Shown: positions 1-9,466 of the stretch, piece after piece
Numbering within the stretch: position 1 is the first letter of the stretch
How the letters are laid out: the number at the start of each line of letters is the position of its first letter
Source: an uncultured Pseudomonadota bacterium
Lineage (GTDB): Bacteria > Pseudomonadota > Gammaproteobacteria > Steroidobacterales > Steroidobacteraceae
Reading direction: 5' to 3'
DNA length: 64,000 nt
Assembly (NCBI GenBank): GCA_903838705.1
Contig: CAILZL010000023.1
Location: forward strand, 51,009-115,008
The notes under the pieces: model-generated
What the model was told of the DNA's origin: nothing
Seen by the model: the letters and a program-made list of their open reading frames with translations, nothing else
Database searches by the model: none
Translations under genes and position numbers: made by a program

Positions 1-237
1 CTCCAGCCGGGTTTCCGCACTATCGGCATCGGCGCCTGGCTGGGCACCATCATGCTGTTCAACGTCTGGGTATTTATCTGGCCGAACCAGAAAAAAGTTC
101 TGGGTCTGGTAGCAGCATCTGATGAAGAAAAAGCCAAGTCACGCAAAGTTGCACTGATTGCATCGCGCACCAACTTTGCCTTGTCACTGCCGATGCTGCT
201 GTGCATGGCAGGTCAGGGGCATGGCCTGGCCTTCTGA
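1..237 (+). CDS. PuuD-like integral membrane protein, C-terminal part
   Basis: The reading frame is open from the first base, so the gene begins before the window; 78 residues remain. Visible are a hydrophobic segment with GAWLGTIMLFNVWVFIWPNQ, a charged loop (EEKAKSRK) and a second hydrophobic segment ending in GHGLAF. The F-N-V-W-x-x-I-W-P-N-Q pattern is what I associate with the membrane domain of the PuuD/urate hydroxylase family (often annotated in databases as an 'antitermination protein NusG'). Function is not established from this fragment. A strong terminator follows about 55 bases after the stop, so the gene ends its transcription unit. Confidence 0.6.
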   Translation, partial: LQPGFRTIGIGAWLGTIMLFNVWVFIWPNQKKVLGLVAASDEEKAKSRKVALIASRTNFALSLPMLLCMAGQGHGLAF

Positions 238-292
238 TCATGCTGTGATGAACCAGACTATTATCATCACCCTGAAAATTACGCACATGATG

Positions 293-322
293 GAAACCCG
301 GCACTCGCCGGGTTTCTGTTTT
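293..322 (+). terminator. Rho-independent terminator after the PuuD-like gene
   Basis: Perfect 10-bp stem GAAACCCGGC / GCCGGGTTTC with a 4-base loop ACTC, followed by TGTTTT. It separates the first gene from nadC, whose start lies 20 bases further on. Confidence 0.9.
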
Positions 323-342
323 CAGAAATCCGCTTAGCCGAT

Positions 343-1203
343 ATGTCGAATTTCAATCTTGCCACTGAGATACAGCGATCTGTCACGCGAGCGCTCGCGG
401 AAGATGTCGGCTCAGGTGATCTGACAGCGGCACTGGTCCCGTCATCATCAACGGCATCAGCAACTGTCATTACACGTGAGCCGGCGATTCTGTGCGGTCG
501 AGCCTGGTTTGACGAGGTCTTTCTGCGTCTGGACCCCGCTATCGCGATCGAGTGGAACTACATGGACGGCGAACGCGTAGCGGCCAACTCTGTTCTGTGT
601 TCACTTCAAGGCTCAGCCCGACCATTGCTGACTGGTGAACGCACTGCACTGAATTTCCTGCAGACGCTATCCGGGACAGCAACTGAAACACGCCGCTATG
701 TCGATGCCATTACCGGCCTGGGCTGCAAGGTGCTCGACACCCGCAAAACCATTCCAGGACTACGTCGCGCACAGAAATATGCCGTGATTTGTGGCGGGGG
801 CACCAATCATCGTGTTGGTTTATTTGATGCAATCCTGGTCAAGGAAAACCACATCATCGCAGCCGGTTCGATCACCGCAGCCGTGGCACAGGCACGCGCC
901 ACAGCCGGTGAATGCATGGTAGAGGTTGAAGTTGAAGATCTGCATGAACTGGAAGAAGCGCTGAGCACTGACATTGATCGCGTGCTTCTGGATAACTTCA
1001 CCAATGAACAGCTGATTGAAGCGGTAAAGCTGAAAGTAGCCCGGAAGGGTTACCACGTACAGCTGGAAGCCTCAGGCAATGTCACACTGGAAACCATTCG
1101 TGATATTGCCAGAACAGGTGTCGATTTCATCAGCATCGGCGGTCTGACTAAACACCTGCACGCAATCGACCTGTCAATGCGCTTTCAATTCAGCAATCAA
1201 TAA
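343..1203 (+). CDS. nadC: Nicotinate-nucleotide pyrophosphorylase (carboxylating)
   Basis: Quinolinate phosphoribosyltransferase, cytoplasmic: converts quinolinate and PRPP to nicotinate mononucleotide, CO2 and pyrophosphate in de novo NAD synthesis. The 286 residues match the usual family length. The N-terminal half has ALAEDVGSGDLT; the PRPP-binding barrel has DTRKTIPGLRRAQKYAV with the catalytic Lys/Arg set, then KENHI, the EVEVEDLHE strand, LLDNF and the late EASGNV and SIGGLTKH motifs. The ATG lies only 20 bases beyond the preceding terminator and has no obvious Shine-Dalgarno, so a promoter must overlap the terminator region or the message is nearly leaderless. nadA and nadB are not in the window. 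Confidence 0.96.
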   Translation: MSNFNLATEIQRSVTRALAEDVGSGDLTAALVPSSSTASATVITREPAILCGRAWFDEVFLRLDPAIAIEWNYMDGERVAANSVLCSLQGSARPLLTGERTALNFLQTLSGTATETRRYVDAITGLGCKVLDTRKTIPGLRRAQKYAVICGGGTNHRVGLFDAILVKENHIIAAGSITAAVAQARATAGECMVEVEVEDLHELEEALSTDIDRVLLDNFTNEQLIEAVKLKVARKGYHVQLEASGNVTLETIRDIARTGVDFISIGGLTKHLHAIDLSMRFQFSNQ

Positions 1204-1256
1204 CACAATTGCAGCAGCAAGCATTGACTGCAGAACTTTCTTATTTCTTTTAGCTG

Positions 1257-3968
1257 CTACCTGGGCGATGGCAACTTGCCTTCGTGCCTCTCTTCACCCT
1301 GAATTTTCAGAACTCGCTGCGGCATGGATATCCCATAGCCCTGCGCATAATCAACGCCCAGACTGCGTAACATGTCGATGATTTCCTGGTTCTCAGCAAA
1401 CTCGGCAATGGTGCGTTTGCCGGTGAGGTGTCCGATTTCGTTGATGGAGCGGACCATTTCCCGGTCGATTGGATCATGCAGCAGATCTTTCACAAAACTG
1501 CCGTCGATCTTGAGGAAATCCACCGGGAAGTGTTTGAGATATCCGAATGAAGACAGCCCTGTACCGAAATCATCCAGAGCAAAGCGGCAACCGATGTCTT
1601 TCAATGCCTGAATAAACCGGTTTGCCTGCGAGAAACTGGCTACTGCAGCAGTTTCGGTAATCTCGAAACATATCTTGGAACCGTCAATTCCGCTGCGATG
1701 CAGCTGGTCTATTACAAAAGGCAGGAACTTGTCATCACTCAGACTCTGCCCTGACAGATTTATTGAGCACATAGCCAGCTTCTCACGCTCATCTGCCTCG
1801 GATACCAGCCAGCGCAATGCGTGCTCGATGACCCAGCGATCTATGGCTGGAGTGATGTTGTAGCGCTCGGCGGCAGATATAAACTGATCTGGCGCGATGA
1901 TCTTGCCCTGCTCGTCACGCATACGCAGCAACAGCTCGTAATGCAAACCGGCTTCATTGCCATGCAGTGGCAGAATTATTTGCCTGAAAATTTCAAAACG
2001 CCCTTCTTCCAGAGCATTGTTGATACGCGCCGCCCATTGCATCTCACGACGCCGGCGCATCAGATCCAGATCGTTTTCCTGGAAACTGTAGATCCGGTTA
2101 CGACCCGCTTCCTTGGCAGCCGCACAGGCCGCTTCAGCAGCAGAAATGATTCCAGCAACGCCATCGTTATCAGCTGTGATCGGCACCACACCGATACTGG
2201 CGCCCATGCGGAAAGTACGCTCCTCCCAGTTGAACTTGTAATTGCGCACAGCCTCGCGCAGCGAGTCTGCCAGACGCATAGCTTCATCCATCGTGAACGC
2301 TTCCAGCAGGATGCCGAATTCATCACCACCCAGACGCGATACCGTATCACGCCAGCGAACCTTGGACTTCAGCAAGGCACCTACCTGCCCGAGTAATGCA
2401 TCTCCTGCATTGTGACCGCAGCTGTCATTAACAATCTTGAACTGATCGAGATCCAGATAGCAGATGGCGTATGACTCTTCGCGCGCCCTTGCACTCTTCA
2501 ATGCATGCTCCACACGCTGCTCGAATTCATGACGATTAACGAGGCCAGTCAGAATGTCATGACTGGCGTGATAGGAAAGCTTGCGATTGAGCTCACGACT
2601 TTCGCTGACATCATGGAACACCAGCACCCCGCCAGACACCGCGCCCGCCCCATCACGAATGGGTGAGGCACAGCTTTCAATATACAGTTCATTGCCATCG
2701 CGACGAATAAGCAGGGTTGGCCGGACGGACTTGATACTATGTGTGCGACGTATGGCCACCATAAGCGGATTTTCCAGCGGCTCGCAGGTCTCTTCATGAA
2801 AACCACGGAATACGTCATCAATTGACCGGCCCATGGCATCTGCCACTCGCCAGCCAGTCAGATTTTCAGCAATCGGGTTCAGATATTCGACCTGCCCCAG
2901 CGCATCTGTAGTAATCACGCCATCGCCAATGGATTGCAGAGTAATCTGTGCAGACTCCTTTTCGCGAAACAGCGCTTCTTCGTAGAGCTTGTTTTCGGTG
3001 ATATCCAGTTCTACGCCCACCAGTCGCAGCAACTTGCCTTCATCATTGGTAAGCGCCTTGGCCCGCGATGTCACCCAGCGCCAGTCACCGGAACGATGTC
3101 TTACCCGGTGGGTGCTTTCAAAGTATTCACTGCTGCCGGAAAGGTGCTCGCGCAACAGGCTTTCCACTGATTCAAGATCGTCACCATGTACAAACTGACG
3201 CCAGTCCCTGACATCAATCAGCTCATCATCTGCATACCCCAGCATGGCTTTCCAGCGTGGTGACAGATACAGGGTGCCCCGCTCATAATCCAGATCCCAC
3301 AAGCCGTCGTGCGCACTTTGCATGGCCAGATCATCACGCACCTGCACATACGACAGCTCATTTCTGACGCGATACCGCTCCAGACCCGCTGCATAGCTGG
3401 AAGCGACCAGCTTGAGCAGCAAATGTACTTCTGCATCCCATGACTCACGCGGATGAGTGGCGCACAGGCACACATAACCAATGCTGTGTCCCTGCACAAC
3501 CACCCCGGCCATCAGCGCGGAACTGATCTGCATCTCTGAAAATCGTAGTGCGAGTTCGGATAACCCGGCTGTATCTACAGTATTTCGCAACTCAAGCAGG
3601 CGCTGACTATCCAGCCGCTCACACAGAGCCGCACCGGAGGCAATGCTTTCACCGGTCAGGACATCAGGATGGCAAACGATATAAACACTGCAGGCACTCA
3701 GTACTTTGTCGATGTGTTGCCGCTCTGTATCAAACAGGGCGATAAACATCGCATCAGCAGCGGCCAGTTCGCGCACATTCTGCAGAACAGCGCAGACCCC
3801 GGCATCATCACCATGCAGCTCGGCAGATTGCAGCTGAACTATCAGACGGGTAAGCGATGCATCCATGGCAACGGGAGGGATTGATCGGGAACGACTTCTG
3901 GTACCCGCAGCTAGTTTACTGTTCTGATCTGTTTGTGACACTGATATGCCGGTCTGTTTGTTGCTCAT
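1257..3968 (-). CDS. GAF-PAS-PAS-GGDEF-EAL cyclic-di-GMP signalling protein
   Basis: About 903 residues. Order seen: a basic Ser-rich N-terminus, GAF-like sensor (about 45-200), PAS/PAC (about 215-335), second PAS (about 345-460, with GDGVITTDALGQVEYLNP), diguanylate cyclase (about 465-640, intact RLGGDEFGIL) and phosphodiesterase-type domain (about 655-895). In the last domain the signature is ELLLRM rather than EALLR, while NLSGQ, ITE, DDFGTGLSS and LKIDGSFV are present, so hydrolysis is plausible but not assured. No transmembrane segment is evident, so it is probably a cytoplasmic sensor. The ATG at 3968 is preferred to an upstream GTG (3977). It is transcribed toward nadC and stands alone. 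Confidence 0.9.
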   Translation of the reverse strand: MSNKQTGISVSQTDQNSKLAAGTRSRSRSIPPVAMDASLTRLIVQLQSAELHGDDAGVCAVLQNVRELAAADAMFIALFDTERQHIDKVLSACSVYIVCHPDVLTGESIASGAALCERLDSQRLLELRNTVDTAGLSELALRFSEMQISSALMAGVVVQGHSIGYVCLCATHPRESWDAEVHLLLKLVASSYAAGLERYRVRNELSYVQVRDDLAMQSAHDGLWDLDYERGTLYLSPRWKAMLGYADDELIDVRDWRQFVHGDDLESVESLLREHLSGSSEYFESTHRVRHRSGDWRWVTSRAKALTNDEGKLLRLVGVELDITENKLYEEALFREKESAQITLQSIGDGVITTDALGQVEYLNPIAENLTGWRVADAMGRSIDDVFRGFHEETCEPLENPLMVAIRRTHSIKSVRPTLLIRRDGNELYIESCASPIRDGAGAVSGGVLVFHDVSESRELNRKLSYHASHDILTGLVNRHEFEQRVEHALKSARAREESYAICYLDLDQFKIVNDSCGHNAGDALLGQVGALLKSKVRWRDTVSRLGGDEFGILLEAFTMDEAMRLADSLREAVRNYKFNWEERTFRMGASIGVVPITADNDGVAGIISAAEAACAAAKEAGRNRIYSFQENDLDLMRRRREMQWAARINNALEEGRFEIFRQIILPLHGNEAGLHYELLLRMRDEQGKIIAPDQFISAAERYNITPAIDRWVIEHALRWLVSEADEREKLAMCSINLSGQSLSDDKFLPFVIDQLHRSGIDGSKICFEITETAAVASFSQANRFIQALKDIGCRFALDDFGTGLSSFGYLKHFPVDFLKIDGSFVKDLLHDPIDREMVRSINEIGHLTGKRTIAEFAENQEIIDMLRSLGVDYAQGYGISMPQRVLKIQGEERHEGKLPSPR

Positions 3969-4096
3969 TTCCCGCACTCAGCCTGTAGAAACAAGGTCAT
4001 GCTGAAACATTCCAGACAACCCAATTCATAATCACAGCTTATTGTCTCAAATTTATTAGTGAACAAGCCAGCTCTGTTAGCAGCCAGAATAACTCT

Positions 4097-4852
4097 TCAA
4101 GCCTTGCTTAACTCAGCTTGCGCCTGCAGATAGGTATCATGCAACCGTTCGGCCAGCTGCTGTTGCAGGGCCTCCATTTCCTCTGCTGTGACTTTACGCG
4201 GCGGCAAATACGGCTCGCCGATGGCGATCACAATGCGTGAAAACGGGAATGGCAGTACAAATTTGTCCCAGGTACCAAAGATTTTTGCCCTGCGGGCTGC
4301 ATAGGCAAGAGATACGATCGGTACACCACATAGCTGTGCGACCGTGATGGCACCTCCCTTGAATATGAAGCGAGGACCACGTGGCCCGTCAGGCGTAATA
4401 AGTGGCGACAGCCTCTCAACCTTCACTTGCTTGTAGAGCACCCGAACTGCCTGTGCACCCGTATACGTACCCGAGCCGCGAATCACCTGTGCACCGTACG
4501 CCCGGGCCAGCATACTGGGCGCTTCACCATCCAGCGACGGACTGATCAGAAAACCAATGCGCAAACCCTTGATGCGTCGTGCCGCCACATACCGCGCGCA
4601 CAACAACAGGTGCTGATGCCAGCATACCGGTACCACCGCCCCATGTTCACTGATCGCAGACTGCAGACGGTCCTCGCCCACGAAGCGTATCCGGCCCGTT
4701 CGCCACAGCACTTCCAGTAAGATCACGCTCAATCCTACTGCCAGCCGATAAGCCATCATCCGCCAGAATGTCATTGTGCGAGCAGAACGACTCTTGCGTG
4801 TAGCGCGGTTTGCTGAGTTTCCCTCAGAAGGTTGATTCGGGATGCCGGTCAT
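4097..4852 (-). CDS. DUF374 lysophospholipid-acyltransferase-like protein
   Basis: 251 residues. After a basic N-terminus comes one hydrophobic segment (AVGLSVILLEVLWRTG), then PVCWHQHLLL, LISPSLDGE, the glycine-rich IRGSGT, and TPDGPRGPR, the set typical of DUF374 proteins, which resemble LpxL-type acyltransferases. It is expected to be an inner-membrane-associated acyltransferase of lipid A or phospholipid metabolism, but the family has no settled substrate. It follows the TauE-like gene on the same strand after 75 bases and may share its message. A shorter start at an internal Met (about residue 27) is possible. Confidence 0.8.
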   Translation of the reverse strand: MTGIPNQPSEGNSANRATRKSRSARTMTFWRMMAYRLAVGLSVILLEVLWRTGRIRFVGEDRLQSAISEHGAVVPVCWHQHLLLCARYVAARRIKGLRIGFLISPSLDGEAPSMLARAYGAQVIRGSGTYTGAQAVRVLYKQVKVERLSPLITPDGPRGPRFIFKGGAITVAQLCGVPIVSLAYAARRAKIFGTWDKFVLPFPFSRIVIAIGEPYLPPRKVTAEEMEALQQQLAERLHDTYLQAQAELSKA

Positions 4853-4927
4853 TGAGTATCTTGTTGCTATTGGATGTCTTGCTGCCAGGTACTACAAGCA
4901 CCGGCATATTAACCGAGATGACCTGAC

Positions 4928-5755
4928 TCAATGCAGACTGCGCCAGATCATGCGACCCGCGGTCAGCAGCAGGAAAATCCCGAATGCCGAATGAAGCTGC
5001 CTTCTGCTCATAGTGTGCGCCCATTGTGCGCCCAGAGGAGCAGTCAGCCAGGTGGCCGGGGCAATCAGTGCAAAGCCAAGCCAGTTGACATAGCCGATGC
5101 CAAACGGCGGCATGGCAAGCCCGCTGGTGTCGGCCAGCAGGTATCCGATAGTGGCGGGCAATGCGATCCATAAACCAATCAACGATGCCGTGCCTACCGC
5201 ACGCTGAATTGAGTAATTGCACAAGGTCATGGCCGGTACGCTTAATGATCCGCCGCCAATGCCCATCAGGGTTGATATCAAACCGATCAGGAAAGGCAAC
5301 CAGTGGGCGCGCCAGCCGTGCGGCAACGTATCGCGCAGAACCACAACCTCTACCGGCAGAAACATTTTCAGCGCAACCAGTGTGGCCACTACTGCAAAAA
5401 TCATCCTGAGCACACCCGCATCCAGCCGGGTCGCCAGTATCACACCTGAAAACGCGCCTATCACAACTGGTACTGCCCACGCCTGAATGACGGCATCATC
5501 AATTGCATCACGACGCCGGTGCGCACGTGATGAAGCGATGGCCGTAGGGATGATGGTCGCCAGCGAAGTTGCTACTGCAATTTTTATACTGAGTGAAGAG
5601 TCTGTACCGCACAGGGTCAACACCCACTCCAGCACCGGTACCAGCACAATGCCGCCACCCACCCCCAGCAGTCCGGCAATGACACCCGATACTGCTCCTG
5701 CCGCAAGCAGTGACAGCACAAATAACAATGCCATTGATGCATTTAGATGGACCAC
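4928..5755 (-). CDS. TauE/SafE-family sulfite/organic-anion exporter
   Basis: About 275 residues and very hydrophobic, with roughly eight membrane segments. The two internal repeats are marked by GLLGVGGGIVLVPVL near the N-terminus and GIGGGSLSVPAM in the middle, both hallmarks of the TauE/SafE (DUF81) family. Members are inner-membrane permeases for sulfite, sulfoacetate or other small anions; the substrate here cannot be read from sequence. It lies about 70 bases after catJ on the same strand. The listed start is a GTG at 5755; an ATG at 5734 (MALLFVLS) would give a more usual N-terminus, and neither has a clear ribosome site. Confidence 0.85.
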   Translation of the reverse strand: MVHLNASMALLFVLSLLAAGAVSGVIAGLLGVGGGIVLVPVLEWVLTLCGTDSSLSIKIAVATSLATIIPTAIASSRAHRRRDAIDDAVIQAWAVPVVIGAFSGVILATRLDAGVLRMIFAVVATLVALKMFLPVEVVVLRDTLPHGWRAHWLPFLIGLISTLMGIGGGSLSVPAMTLCNYSIQRAVGTASLIGLWIALPATIGYLLADTSGLAMPPFGIGYVNWLGFALIAPATWLTAPLGAQWAHTMSRRQLHSAFGIFLLLTAGRMIWRSLH

Positions 5756-5826
5756 TGGATGCTCATCAATTGATTGCTGAATTTACGAATCAATTTGCAG
5801 ATAAACAGTCAGCAGATTCAGGCTGC

Positions 5827-6597
5827 TTAACTGGCAGCATGTGCCGCTCTGGTTCTGGCATGCAACTCCCGCAACACGCTGAGCTCAGCCGCATCTGGCG
5901 ATGGCGTGCTCTGAACATGCGAAGCATAGCGAACATTCCAGCCTGTATTGTCCTGAATCTGTTCACGACTGACGCCAGGATGAATTGACATCACAGTCAT
6001 TTCGCGCGTTTCCGGATCAGGCTCGAATATGCACAGGTCAGTAATCAGGCGTGTCGGCCCTCTGGTTTTAACACTCTGTCGTTGCCGATGACCTCCGCCT
6101 TCACCATGACCCAGCGATGTCATGAAATCCAGCTTGTCCACAAACGATCGTCTGGAATGCTGCATGATGATGAACACTTCACCACAATGCGTAGCAATCT
6201 CCGGCGCACCGCCGCCGCCCGGCAGTCGTACTTTGGGATGCTGGTAATCACCCATCACCGTTGTATTGAGGTTGGCGAACCGGTCAATCTGCGCGCCACC
6301 CAGAAAACCCACAGTGATGCGTCCGCCTTGTAACCAGTATCGAAACATCTCTGGTACGTCCACCGTGGTCAGCGCTGTATCACACAGCTCACCATCACCA
6401 ATCGACAGCGGTAATACCGACGGTCTGGTTTCTATCGTGCCGGATTCATAGATCAGGGTGATATCAGGTGCATGTGTCAGTCGCGCAAGATTTGCCGCAG
6501 CTGAAGGCGCACCAATACCGACGAAACAGATGTCCTCATTGCGCAACGAGCGGGCTGCTGCAATGGTCATCATTTCATTCTGGGAATATTCATTCAT
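5827..6597 (-). CDS. catJ: 3-oxoadipate CoA-transferase, subunit B (CatJ type)
   Basis: 256 residues, the size of CatJ of Pseudomonas-type 3-oxoadipate pathways. The active-site glutamate lies in LIYESG, and the glycine-rich GGGGAPEIATH and GFLGGAQID motifs are present. With subunit A it moves CoA from succinyl-CoA to 3-oxoadipate (beta-ketoadipate), yielding 3-oxoadipyl-CoA for the thiolase encoded upstream. It is the third gene of catF-catI-catJ, 39 bases after catI. The same fold includes the steroid-ring hydrolase IpdB; the adjoining PcaF-type thiolase favours the beta-ketoadipate role. Confidence 0.85.
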   Translation of the reverse strand: MNEYSQNEMMTIAAARSLRNEDICFVGIGAPSAAANLARLTHAPDITLIYESGTIETRPSVLPLSIGDGELCDTALTTVDVPEMFRYWLQGGRITVGFLGGAQIDRFANLNTTVMGDYQHPKVRLPGGGGAPEIATHCGEVFIIMQHSRRSFVDKLDFMTSLGHGEGGGHRQRQSVKTRGPTRLITDLCIFEPDPETREMTVMSIHPGVSREQIQDNTGWNVRYASHVQSTPSPDAAELSVLRELHARTRAAHAAS

Positions 6598-6636
6598 ATA
6601 AGTTAGCGGGCAGTCATTGACTATGCTGTAGATGAC

Positions 6637-7500
6637 TTATCTCCTGTCCAGCACATGCGTCTGCATCCACGCCAGGAAACCATCACGATCACGAGCAATC
6701 TTGTCCCAGGCAATATAAAAATTATTGTCCCTCGGGTAATAGCCATGTGCGTAGGAAGGGTGGGCACCTTTGGGCACACAGGCAATTACAGTCACCGTCC
6801 AGGATGGCAGGATCACCGCATTGCTGCTTCGTGGCCCGAGGTCGTCAACAATTTCCTCTACCGTCACAATGGAGCGTCTGGCAGCCAGCACGGCCTGCTT
6901 CTGCACGCCTACAATGCCTTCAAACATCACGTTACCGCGGCGGTCTGCTTTCTGCGCATGGACGATGGCCACGTCGGGACGTATTGCCGGTACTGCCGCC
7001 AGCTGTTCACCCGTAAACGGACACTCGATGGTTTTTATATTGGCATTCACGCGGCGCAGCTCTGCACCCACATAGCCTCGGAATACCGCACAGGGAAGCC
7101 CAGCTGCACCTGCATCATAGGCATTGGCCATGGCTGCATGAGAATGTTCTTCAAGTATCAGCGGCTGTGGCCAGCTGTGCTCCACCGCATCACGAAACCG
7201 ATGCAGTGAACCGACCCCGGGATTACCACCCCACGAGAACATCAGTTTGTCGGCACAACCCATACCGATCAGCTGGTCGTAGAGAATATCCGGCGTCATG
7301 CGGATCAAAGTCAGATGCTTGCGTTGCTGACGAATCACTTCATGACCTGCCGCGTAAGGAATGAGATGCGTAAAGCCTTCCATTGCGACCACATCGCCAT
7401 CGCGCACACACTGCGCCACCGCCTCGTGCAGTGAAACAATCCGGGCACGGCCACTCACCGTCATTTGCTTTTCAGACAGCTGATCCAGTCCAGTTGCCAT
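6637..7500 (-). CDS. catI: 3-oxoadipate CoA-transferase, subunit A (CatI type)
   Basis: 287 residues. Family class I CoA-transferase alpha subunit, with GDVVAMEGFTHLIPYAAGHE near the N-terminus, FSWGGNPGVGSLHRFRDA, and GVQKQAVLAARRSIVTVEEIV toward the C-terminus. It partners with CatJ in the beta-ketoadipate pathway, the last steps of catechol or protocatechuate catabolism. The ATG lies 3 bases after the catF stop codon, so translation is probably coupled. No ring-cleavage genes are in the window, so the upper pathway must be elsewhere. Confidence 0.85.
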   Translation of the reverse strand: MATGLDQLSEKQMTVSGRARIVSLHEAVAQCVRDGDVVAMEGFTHLIPYAAGHEVIRQQRKHLTLIRMTPDILYDQLIGMGCADKLMFSWGGNPGVGSLHRFRDAVEHSWPQPLILEEHSHAAMANAYDAGAAGLPCAVFRGYVGAELRRVNANIKTIECPFTGEQLAAVPAIRPDVAIVHAQKADRRGNVMFEGIVGVQKQAVLAARRSIVTVEEIVDDLGPRSSNAVILPSWTVTVIACVPKGAHPSYAHGYYPRDNNFYIAWDKIARDRDGFLAWMQTHVLDRR

Positions 7501-7503
7501 CGA

Positions 7504-8712
7504 TCAAACCCTTTCCAGCAATAGTGCGATGCCCTGACCGACACCGATACACATAATGCACAAGGCATAGCGGCCCTGCGTACGCTGCAACTGATACATC
7601 GCAGTTGTAGCCAGACGTGCACCGCTGGCACCCAGCGGATGTCCCACCGCAATAGCGCCCCCATTGGGGTTAACCTGGGGCGCATCATCAGGCAGACCCA
7701 GTTGCCTTAATACCGCCAGTGCCTGTGCCGCAAAGGCTTCATTCAGTTCAATCACATCCATCTGCTGGATATTCATACCGGCTCTGTCCAGCAGCTTTTT
7801 AACTGCCGGCACCGGTCCCATGCCCATGATGCGAGGCTCAATACCCGCACTGACCGACGTGATAATCCTTGCCCGTGGTGTCAATGCATGACGTTTGATC
7901 GCATCGGCACTGGCTATCAACAGAGCACAGCTGCCGTCGTTAATTCCTGAGGCATTACCCGCCGTGACCGTGCCATCCGCCCGCACTACAGGCGACAACT
8001 TCTGCAAGGCAGCCAGCGTCGTATTTGCACGTGGATGTTCATCCACGCTAACGATTCTTGGTTCACCTTGACGTTTCGGGATAGTCACCGGAACGATCTC
8101 ATCTGCAAACAGCCCTGCTGCGAGTGCGTTCGCATAACGCTGCTGACTGCGCAGAGCGAACAGATCCTGATCTGCTCGAGCGATGTTGTATTCAGCTGCC
8201 ACATGCTCAGCCGTCTCCGGCATGGCATCGACACCATAGAGTTTTTTCATAGCCGGATTGATGAAACGCCAGCCGAGAGTGGTGTCTTCAAGTTTCGCTG
8301 AGCGTGAAAATGCACCTTCTGCCTTGTTCATGACGAACGGCGCCCGGGTCATGCTTTCCACTCCACCGGCAATCACCAGCTCAGCATCCCCTGCACCGAG
8401 TGCACGTGCAGCCTGCGCCACCGCCTCCAGTCCCGAGCCGCACAAACGATTCACCGTCACACCGGGCACGGTGACCGGCAACCCTGCCAGCAGCAGTGAC
8501 ATACGGCCAACATTCCGATTGTCCTCACCCGCCTGATTGGCACAGCCGTAAATCACATCATCCAGCGCTGTCCAGTCCACTCCCGGATTGCGCGCAATCA
8601 ATGCACGCAGCGGCACGGCTCCCAGATCATCCGGGCGGACTTCAGCCAGCGCGCCCCCATAGCGACCAAACGGGGTGCGGACGGCATCGCAGATAAACGC
8701 ATCTTTAAGCAC
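7504..8712 (-). CDS. catF: 3-oxoadipyl-CoA thiolase
   Basis: 402 residues. Thiolase with the nucleophilic cysteine in NRLCGSGLEA (about residue 90), the GGVESMTRAPFV segment, NEAFAAQAL, the GGAIAVGHPLGASGAR block containing the catalytic His, and CIGVGQGIAL near the end with the second cysteine. The N-terminus (DAFICDAVRTPFGRYGGALA) closely resembles PcaF/CatF. It cleaves 3-oxoadipyl-CoA with CoA to succinyl-CoA and acetyl-CoA. First gene of the catF-catI-catJ operon. It could equally be named pcaF. Confidence 0.92.
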   Translation of the reverse strand: MLKDAFICDAVRTPFGRYGGALAEVRPDDLGAVPLRALIARNPGVDWTALDDVIYGCANQAGEDNRNVGRMSLLLAGLPVTVPGVTVNRLCGSGLEAVAQAARALGAGDAELVIAGGVESMTRAPFVMNKAEGAFSRSAKLEDTTLGWRFINPAMKKLYGVDAMPETAEHVAAEYNIARADQDLFALRSQQRYANALAAGLFADEIVPVTIPKRQGEPRIVSVDEHPRANTTLAALQKLSPVVRADGTVTAGNASGINDGSCALLIASADAIKRHALTPRARIITSVSAGIEPRIMGMGPVPAVKKLLDRAGMNIQQMDVIELNEAFAAQALAVLRQLGLPDDAPQVNPNGGAIAVGHPLGASGARLATTAMYQLQRTQGRYALCIMCIGVGQGIALLLERV

Positions 8713-8843
8713 TGATCACCTGACAAGCTCTGACAATATCCGGAAGACAAGGCTCGCCAGTATTCCGATGGCCGGCTTGCGTTGCAAGCCAGACAGTGCA
8801 TTCCCTGCCATAATCATGGTTCTTCCATGCCAGCCACTCCATC

Positions 8844-9371
8844 ATGAAATTCTGCTCCAGCTGTGGACACACAATTGAAGTCAAAGTCCCACCGGGTGAC
8901 CACCTGCCCCGCCACACCTGCCCGGCTTGCGGCATCATTCACTACCAGAATCCGCGCATCATTGCCGGCTGTCTGCCGGTCTGGGAAGACCGGATTCTGA
9001 TCTGTCGCCGTGCCATAGAACCGCGTCATGGCTTCTGGACTTTGCCGGCCGGTTTTATGGAAAACAACGAAACCGTTGCCCAGGGAGCCGCCCGGGAAGC
9101 CCAGGAAGAAGTACTGGCCGACGTCGAAATTGGCTCGTTGCTGGCGGTGGTCAATGTGCTGCACACCCACCAGGTACATATGATGTTCCGCGCCCGGCTG
9201 CGCAATCTCGACTTTGGAGTCGGACCAGAAAGCCTGGAGGTCAAGCTGGTTCGCGAACATGAAATCCCCTGGCACGAACTGGCGTTCCAGAGCATCCACT
9301 TCAGCCTGCAAAGGTTTCTGGAAGACCGTGCCGCCGGACAGGAATTGCTGCACATGCACACCCTGCCCTGA
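8844..9371 (+). CDS. Zinc-ribbon Nudix hydrolase
   Basis: 175 residues. Two CxxC pairs at the start (CSSC and CPAC) form a zinc ribbon. The Nudix box then fits G-x5-E-x7-R-E-x-x-E-E exactly (G of GFMENNE through REAQEEV), preceded by GFWTLPA. Such proteins hydrolyse nucleoside diphosphate-linked compounds, for example ADP-ribose or NADH derivatives; the substrate is not determinable here. It is monocistronic, divergent from catF, and about 95 bases before fdxA. Confidence 0.9.
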   Translation: MKFCSSCGHTIEVKVPPGDHLPRHTCPACGIIHYQNPRIIAGCLPVWEDRILICRRAIEPRHGFWTLPAGFMENNETVAQGAAREAQEEVLADVEIGSLLAVVNVLHTHQVHMMFRARLRNLDFGVGPESLEVKLVREHEIPWHELAFQSIHFSLQRFLEDRAAGQELLHMHTLP

Positions 9372-9466
9372 TACAGGACGTAAAACCTTGCTTGCGCTCT
9401 GCCCACGCTTTGGCAGAATAGCGACCCCTCGCGCCCCCGCACGGCGGAATTCTGGAGCTGATCTCA

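Noticed and set aside
5827..7500. CoA-transferase pair as IpdA/IpdB of steroid degradation
   Set aside because: The same fold, but the neighbouring 3-oxoadipyl-CoA thiolase and subunit sizes fit CatI/CatJ; no steroid genes are present.
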